Below are positions 31,735 to 35,603 of a stretch of DNA of 35,603 bases, one piece after another (the stretch's first letter is position 1; every line of letters begins with the position of its first letter). The position numbers and the translations under genes were made by a program. The notes under the pieces are model-generated. The model saw nothing but the letters and a program-made list of their open reading frames with translations. It was not told where the DNA came from and made no database searches. Source of the DNA: Puniceispirillum sp965657105 (GTDB lineage: Bacteria > Pseudomonadota > Alphaproteobacteria > Puniceispirillales > Puniceispirillaceae); the NCBI RefSeq assembly GCF_965657105.1, contig NZ_CBFHNB010000017.1, forward strand, positions 1 to 35,603, in the 5' to 3' direction.

Positions 31735-32372
31735 TTTCGTTCACGCTGGCGGCGCAACAGCACATAAAGCGCACCTGCCCCGCCATCGCTTGGCTTGGCT
31801 TGCGCCATCGCCAGTACCAGCTGTGAAAGTGGTGCGCTTTTAAGCCAGTCTGGCACCGCGCTTCTTAAAATACCTGTCCCGCGCGCACCTTTGCCGGTAA
31901 TAACCAGAATGCACCGGTAACCGGATGCTTTGGCTTGACTTAGAAACTGGGTCAGTTTTTGTTGCGCTTGGGCTGCGTTATAGCCATGCAGGTCAAGCCG
32001 GGCGTCGATTTTCACATCCCCGCGGAATAGCCGTTTTTGCGTGCCGCCATCGATACCGGCGGTTTCCCCCGCCCGCAGATCAACAGGCGATGTTTTGGCC
32101 GATGTTTTGGGTGATGTGTTGGCCGATGTCTTTGGTAATGCAAAACCCACCATATTGGCAGATCTTGGTTTTGCGCCCGCTTGTGGGCGTTTCGACGGTG
32201 ACATGCCACCATCATCACGACCTTGATTGTGCCCCTGATGATTTAGATCATTCCCAATATAGCGCCGATTTTGCTGAACCGCCGGTTTGACCAGCGCCGT
32301 TACGCGTTGCCATAAAACATGGTCGTCTTCATCTGTTCTATCGGTTTTGGCACGCTCATCGGCCATAACCAT
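31731..32372 (-). CDS. Smr-domain protein
   Basis: 213 residues. The C-terminal Smr domain carries LDLHG (126-130) and TGKG (159-162), the nuclease-associated motifs of stand-alone Smr/MutS2-type domains; stand-alone members have endonuclease activity in several bacteria. The N-terminal half is hydrophilic and probably disordered, and contains a four-fold xKTS/xNTS repeat (about 80-95) from 12-bp DNA units. The start may be ATG 32372 or 32366 (better spacing from GGGGA). It is 15 bases downstream of the Tim44-like gene. Confidence 0.92.
   Translation of the reverse strand: MVMADERAKTDRTDEDDHVLWQRVTALVKPAVQQNRRYIGNDLNHQGHNQGRDDGGMSPSKRPQAGAKPRSANMVGFALPKTSANTSPKTSAKTSPVDLRAGETAGIDGGTQKRLFRGDVKIDARLDLHGYNAAQAQQKLTQFLSQAKASGYRCILVITGKGARGTGILRSAVPDWLKSAPLSQLVLAMAQAKPSDGGAGALYVLLRRQRERK
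32089..32136. repeat. 12-bp x4 in-frame tandem repeat in the Smr gene
   Basis: On plus: GATGTTTTGGCC, GATGTTTTGGGT, GATGTGTTGGCC, GATGTCTTTGGT at 32089, 32101, 32113 and 32125. Encoded on minus as repeats of (P/A)(K/N)TS. Confidence 0.88.
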
Positions 32373-32387
32373 TATTCCCCATCACCA

Positions 32388-33026
32388 TTAGCTGTCGTCA
32401 TCGGCGGTTTCAGTTTCAACCAGCTTCCAGTTTGGATCATTCAACGTCAGATCACGCTCGAACGTCCAGATATCAACGATTTCCTGTGACTGGCTTTCAT
32501 CTTCATCGATTATATTTTCATCGGCATCACGCGCGATACGCGTTTGCACCGAATGGAAATGTACAGTGACCGCAGCAACCGAATCAACAACAGCGATATT
32601 AAGGATGCTGGCTTCCTTTATGGTCTCCAGCTCAATTGTCAGGCTTTCCTTATTCGCATTGCGCTTCTGGATCGACTGCGTAAAGCTTTGCAACAGATCA
32701 TAGCCAAGCAACCGCTTCAGCTGTGCCAGATCACCCTCGGCATAAGCGCGCAAGACCATCTCGAAAGCTTGTGTCGCACCGCCCAGAAAGGCCGCTTCGG
32801 TAAAATTACGATCGGCTTTGCGTAGCGTTTCAAGCCCATGGCCATTTAACGCAGCAGCTTCATCCTTATTACTGGGAAAGGGAACCACGTCCCCGTCATT
32901 GGCAGCCTGCATGGGTTTCTTTTCCTGCGGTTGCTCAAAACCCGTGCGCTGACCAAGCACCGATTTCAGCCGCAAAACCAGCAACACCGCAATGACCGCA
33001 AAAATGATAATATCTATATAGGGCAC
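32388..33026 (-). CDS. Tim44-like (TimA) domain protein, N-terminally membrane-anchored
   Basis: 212 residues starting at GTG 33026, supported by AGGAG five to six bases upstream. An N-terminal membrane helix (IDIIIFAVIAVLLVLRL) is followed by a charged linker, then the Tim44-like domain: FLGGATQAFEMVLRAYAEGDLAQLKRLLGYDLLQSF, and VDIWTFERDLTLNDPNWKLVETETADD at the end. Alphaproteobacterial homologues are inner-membrane proteins related to mitochondrial Tim44. It is divergent from fxsA, as in relatives. Confidence 0.94.
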   Translation of the reverse strand: MPYIDIIIFAVIAVLLVLRLKSVLGQRTGFEQPQEKKPMQAANDGDVVPFPSNKDEAAALNGHGLETLRKADRNFTEAAFLGGATQAFEMVLRAYAEGDLAQLKRLLGYDLLQSFTQSIQKRNANKESLTIELETIKEASILNIAVVDSVAAVTVHFHSVQTRIARDADENIIDEDESQSQEIVDIWTFERDLTLNDPNWKLVETETADDDS

Positions 33027-33044
33027 GTTGTCTCCTGTGCTTTT

Positions 33045-33054
33045 GAGCTAGCTC
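33045..33054. other. 10-bp perfect palindrome GAGCTAGCTC in the tim44/fxsA gap
   Basis: The palindrome lies 18 bases before the Tim44-like GTG, with a related AGCTAG a little further on (33067 region). It may be a regulator site; evidence is sequence symmetry only. Confidence 0.35.
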
Positions 33055-33173
33055 ACATGATATCAAGCTAGAAAATATCTTCTATAGATGACATATGTGT
33101 ATTACAAAATCCAGTTTCCAGCTTAAATAGGGTAAAATCATGCCTAAAGGAACAAAATACCCAAAGGAATAAT

Positions 33174-33743
33174 ATGAACCTAATCATCCTGCTAATCTTT
33201 TTTATCTGGGGATGGATCGAAATTAGCGCCTTTATTGTTATCGGTAGTGAAGTTGGCGTTGTGCTGACCATTCTTGGTGTTTTCGTCACCGCCATGATCG
33301 GTGTTTCCTTGCTGAAAAGCCAGGGACGCGCGGTTATGAACAGCTTGCGCACTGATATCGCACAGGGGCGGCCACCGATGAAATCAGTGGCTGACAGCAT
33401 CGGCCTATTATGTGGGGCGGTTCTTATGCTGTTGCCTGGCTATGTAACAGATGCGATAGGTCTAGCGCTGTTTTTGCCTGGTATCCGCACGGTGGCTGGC
33501 CTGTGGCTGGCGACACGGCTTGGCAAAAGTGCGCGCTTTACCAGCTATGCTGGCGCAGCGCATGCAGGTTCAAGCAATCATAATTCACATTTTGGGCCAA
33601 ATTCTGGATCAAGACATCAGCAATCATCATCGACACCTAATAGGCATCAATGGGATAATAATGACATCATCGAAGGCGAAGCCGAAGACAAGACCCCGGA
33701 TCAGGGATCAACAGCCAGAAAATCGGACAAGAAACTGAAATAA
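33174..33743 (+). CDS. fxsA: FxsA-family membrane protein
   Basis: 189 residues. Two N-terminal membrane helices (LIILLIFFIWGWIEISAFIVIG and VGVVLTILGVFVTAMIGVSLL) and another pair (IGLLCGAVLMLLPGYVTDAIGLALFLPGIR), with LKSQGRAVMNSLRTDIAQGRPP between, match FxsA. E. coli FxsA interferes with F-plasmid exclusion of phage T7; its cellular role is unclear. The C-terminal 50 residues are Ser/His/Gln-rich and hydrophilic. AAAGGA five bases before ATG, with a second AAAGGA 17 bases further upstream. Confidence 0.93.
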   Translation: MNLIILLIFFIWGWIEISAFIVIGSEVGVVLTILGVFVTAMIGVSLLKSQGRAVMNSLRTDIAQGRPPMKSVADSIGLLCGAVLMLLPGYVTDAIGLALFLPGIRTVAGLWLATRLGKSARFTSYAGAAHAGSSNHNSHFGPNSGSRHQQSSSTPNRHQWDNNDIIEGEAEDKTPDQGSTARKSDKKLK

Positions 33744-33887
33744 CAGAGCGTCAGTTTTATTTTGATAGCCGTTATGATGACGGCCTTCATAGGTGCCATA
33801 TCTTGCGGCCAGACCCTGTTCATGTTAGATGGCCTTTATAGATAACCAATTGCTTTAATGCGCCGCCCCAAATCATGCCCGTTCTGT

Positions 33888-33893
33888 TATAAT
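33888..33893 (+). promoter_or_regulatory. possible -10 box (TATAAT) upstream of secB
   Basis: A consensus TATAAT sits 39 bases before the secB ATG in the 188-base fxsA-secB gap. No clear TTGACA partner is found 16-18 bases upstream, so this is tentative. The gap also holds a weak hairpin GCCGT/ACGGC near 33765-33785. Confidence 0.35.
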
Positions 33894-33931
33894 AAACAGC
33901 GTGACGATATAATTCGAAACCGGAGATTCCA

Positions 33932-34447
33932 ATGGCCAAAAATTCAAAAACCACAGATTCAGCTGCTGCCGACGGCGCTACCGAAAACACCCAGGCGATG
34001 CGCCAGCTTATCATGCACGCGCAATATATTAAGGATCTGTCTTTTGAAAATCCGAACGCGCCAAACGTTCTAACTGAGAACACCGCCCAGCCAGACGTCG
34101 AAATTGGCGTTAATGTTGGCGCCAAGATGATAGGCGAAGGCCAGTTTGAAGTGCTGCTGAATCTAACAGCCAAGGCCAAGGCTGAGGACACCGCTTTGTT
34201 CCTTGTTGATCTGACCTATGCTGGCGTTGTCTCCGCGCCAAACACCCCCGAAGATGAGTTGAACCCGCTTATCATGATCGAAGCGCCGCGTTTGCTATTC
34301 CCCTTTGCCCGCGCCATTGTGTCCGACATGACTCGCGATGGTGGTTTCATGCCGCTGAACATCCAGCCAGTCGATTTCGTCGCTGTTTATCAGCATAATC
34401 TGGCACGCCAGCAAGACGCGCAGGCTGAGTCTGGTGAAGTTCACTAA
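33932..34447 (+). CDS. secB: protein-export chaperone SecB
   Basis: 171 residues. The N terminus is Ala/Thr/Asp-rich; the core starts LIMHAQYIKDLSFENPNAP and runs through FLVDLTYAGV, IEAPRLLFPFARAIVSDMTRDGGFMPLNIQPVDF, diagnostic for SecB. It keeps preproteins unfolded and passes them to SecA. CGGAGA lies five to six bases before the ATG. It is convergent with dnaQ. Confidence 0.97.
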   Translation: MAKNSKTTDSAAADGATENTQAMRQLIMHAQYIKDLSFENPNAPNVLTENTAQPDVEIGVNVGAKMIGEGQFEVLLNLTAKAKAEDTALFLVDLTYAGVVSAPNTPEDELNPLIMIEAPRLLFPFARAIVSDMTRDGGFMPLNIQPVDFVAVYQHNLARQQDAQAESGEVH

Positions 34448-34484
34448 ACCCCAAACAATTTAGCAACGATATAATCCGCAGCAT

Positions 34485-35216
34485 CTATTGCCGCCAGATC
34501 GGATTTTCGATGCCATCAATAAAGGCGTCATGCGCTGCTTGTTCTTCTGGGCTTGGCGCATGTGCACGAATCGGGCGGATCACGGTCTCGGACATGGCAA
34601 AATGACCAGTGCCATTGGCCGCATCAGCCGACCCAGCTATTCCAGCTTGTTCTGCCCGCGAGCCAGCCCCTGATCGGGTGCCATTATCCAATCCAAGGCC
34701 TGGCTGTTTACCACCAAGCAATTCAATATAGACCGAAGCAAGCAGATCAGCATCGATCAAGGCGCCATGCAGATCACGATGCCCGTTATCAATCTCGAAA
34801 CGGCGGCATAAAGCATCCAGATTGGCTTGCGCCCCGGGAAATTTCTTACGCGCCATCATCAAGGTATCAACGGCGCGATCCATCGGCAAAACGGGCCTGT
34901 TAAGCCGGGCTAGCTCGGCATTCAGAAACCCCATGTCAAAAGGCGCATTATGGATCACCATCGGATCACCCCCGATAAACGCCAGAAATTCATCGACAAT
35001 ATCGGCGAATAACGGCTTATCGGCCAGAAACGCACTGGTCAGCCCGTGAACCTTGACCGCGCCTTCGTCAATCTCGCGTTCGGGATTGATATAGATATGC
35101 AATTTATTTCCGGTGGGCAAATGATGCAGCAACTCAAGACAGCCAATTTCGATGATACGATGGCCATCTCGTGGGTTTATGCCGGTGGTTTCGGTATCAA
35201 GGGCGATTTCGCGCAT
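34485..35216 (-). CDS. dnaQ: DNA polymerase III epsilon subunit (proofreading exonuclease)
   Basis: 243 residues. DEDDh exonuclease residues are Asp7 and Glu9 (LDTETTG), Asp94 (VIHNAPFDMGFLN), His150 and Asp155 (LHGALIDADLLA). VHGLTSAFLADKP is the usual intervening block. The C-terminal 60 residues, which bind the polymerase subunit, are poorly conserved. AAGGA seven bases before the ATG. It is downstream of coaE on the same strand, a frequent alphaproteobacterial pair. Confidence 0.96.
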   Translation of the reverse strand: MREIALDTETTGINPRDGHRIIEIGCLELLHHLPTGNKLHIYINPEREIDEGAVKVHGLTSAFLADKPLFADIVDEFLAFIGGDPMVIHNAPFDMGFLNAELARLNRPVLPMDRAVDTLMMARKKFPGAQANLDALCRRFEIDNGHRDLHGALIDADLLASVYIELLGGKQPGLGLDNGTRSGAGSRAEQAGIAGSADAANGTGHFAMSETVIRPIRAHAPSPEEQAAHDAFIDGIENPIWRQ

Positions 35217-35234
35217 TAATTATCCTTTTAACTA

Positions 35235-35263
35235 TAGATTTACAGGTTAGGTAGATATACAGG
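35235..35263. repeat. 12-bp near-direct repeat, 17-base period, in the coaE-dnaQ gap
   Basis: TAGATTTACAGG (35235-35246) and TAGATATACAGG (35252-35263) differ at one base. They lie between the coaE stop and the dnaQ ribosome site, and look like a partly decayed tandem duplication. Confidence 0.55.
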
Positions 35264-35270
35264 GTCAGGG

Positions 35271-35603
35271 CTATAGAGGTTTGGCCTGATGTGTATCGCA
35301 TGTCGCCCGATCATCTTCAAACTCCTGATCTTTGTTAAAACCAAGACCTACCAGCCATGATTCCAGCTGCGCGCGCGTATCGGCGATCGGAATATCTGTA
35401 TCCAGCACCAGATCGGCACGGCTGATTTTTTCGGCAGCCGGCATCTGGTTTTGCAAAATGCCCGCCAGCTTATCGGCATTCATGCCTGCACGCGACAAGG
35501 CACGTTGTGCGATCACATCATCAGCGGCGTTGGTCACAATCACATAATCACATATTTCATCACCGCCCGTTTCGAATAGCAACGGTATATCTAACACCAC
35601 GAA
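35271..35603 (-). CDS. coaE: dephospho-CoA kinase, C-terminal part (5' end outside window)
   Basis: The frame stays open to the right edge. The visible 110 residues begin FVVLDIPLLFETG, the conserved mid-protein block of CoaE (VxDxPLLFE), followed by VIVTNAADDVIAQRALSRAGM and QMPAAEKISRADLVLDTD. CoaE makes the last step of coenzyme A synthesis (phosphorylation of dephospho-CoA); its P-loop lies in the missing N-terminal half. The GTG at 35600 is an internal Val, not a start. Confidence 0.94.
   Translation of the reverse strand, partial: FVVLDIPLLFETGGDEICDYVIVTNAADDVIAQRALSRAGMNADKLAGILQNQMPAAEKISRADLVLDTDIPIADTRAQLESWLVGLGFNKDQEFEDDRATCDTHQAKPL

Noticed and set aside
35271..35600. A complete small gene starting at GTG 35600.
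   Set aside because: The first residues are the middle of CoaE (VLDIPLLFE), and the frame is open to the window edge, so it is a truncated coaE.

Overview
The window looks like chromosomal DNA of an alphaproteobacterium with roughly balanced base composition. Its housekeeping blocks have alphaproteobacterial layouts: grpE-dnaK-dnaJ with an RpoH-type promoter, hrcA divergent from rph-rdgB-hemW, rsmI-yraN-BON lipoprotein-gshB, and tim44/fxsA/secB/dnaQ/coaE next to an Smr and an XRE gene. Gene content and codon habits would fit a marine lineage such as SAR116 (Puniceispirillum-like). That placement is an inference and could not be tested here. No rRNA, tRNA, phage, insertion sequence or CRISPR was found.

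Layout. 1-3.3 kb: the 3' end of a malic enzyme/phosphotransacetylase gene, a PfkB (adenosine-kinase-like) sugar kinase, a small conserved lipoprotein and endonuclease III. 3.5-12.5 kb: a nucleoside uptake and salvage block with a nucleoside hydrolase, an isopenicillin-N-synthase-type 2OG-Fe(II) oxygenase, a complete BMP-type nucleoside ABC importer (binding protein, double ATPase, two permeases), cytidine deaminase, uracil phosphoribosyltransferase and thymidine kinase. 12.7-20.8 kb: dapB, dnaJ, dnaK, grpE, two unrecognised proteins and hrcA. 20.9-28.6 kb: rph, rdgB, hemW, a LpoA-like lipoprotein, rsmI, yraN, a BON-domain lipoprotein and gshB. 28.6-35.6 kb: a ComM/YifB ATPase, HIT, GNAT, XRE, Smr, Tim44-like, FxsA, SecB and DnaQ genes, and the 3' end of coaE.

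How genes work together. The importer should bring nucleosides across the inner membrane. Nucleoside hydrolase, Cdd, Upp, Tdk and perhaps the PfkB kinase would convert them to bases and nucleotides. The oxygenase in the middle of this block has no assigned substrate, and a base or nucleoside is a reasonable guess. The chaperone genes appear to be under heat-shock sigma control, with a terminator hairpin between dnaK and dnaJ.

Most unusual features. (1) Three arrays of a roughly 50-bp hairpin-forming repeat sit at cdd/upp, upp/tdk and tdk/dapB, and nowhere else that I could find in the window. (2) Short tandem duplications of 11-19 bp lie on gene boundaries, several spanning stop codons (2OG oxygenase, zinc-ribbon protein, rdgB, lpoA-like) or a Shine-Dalgarno sequence. 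Further 12- or 15-bp in-frame repeats lie inside coding regions. These suggest a genome that readily makes and keeps short tandem duplications.
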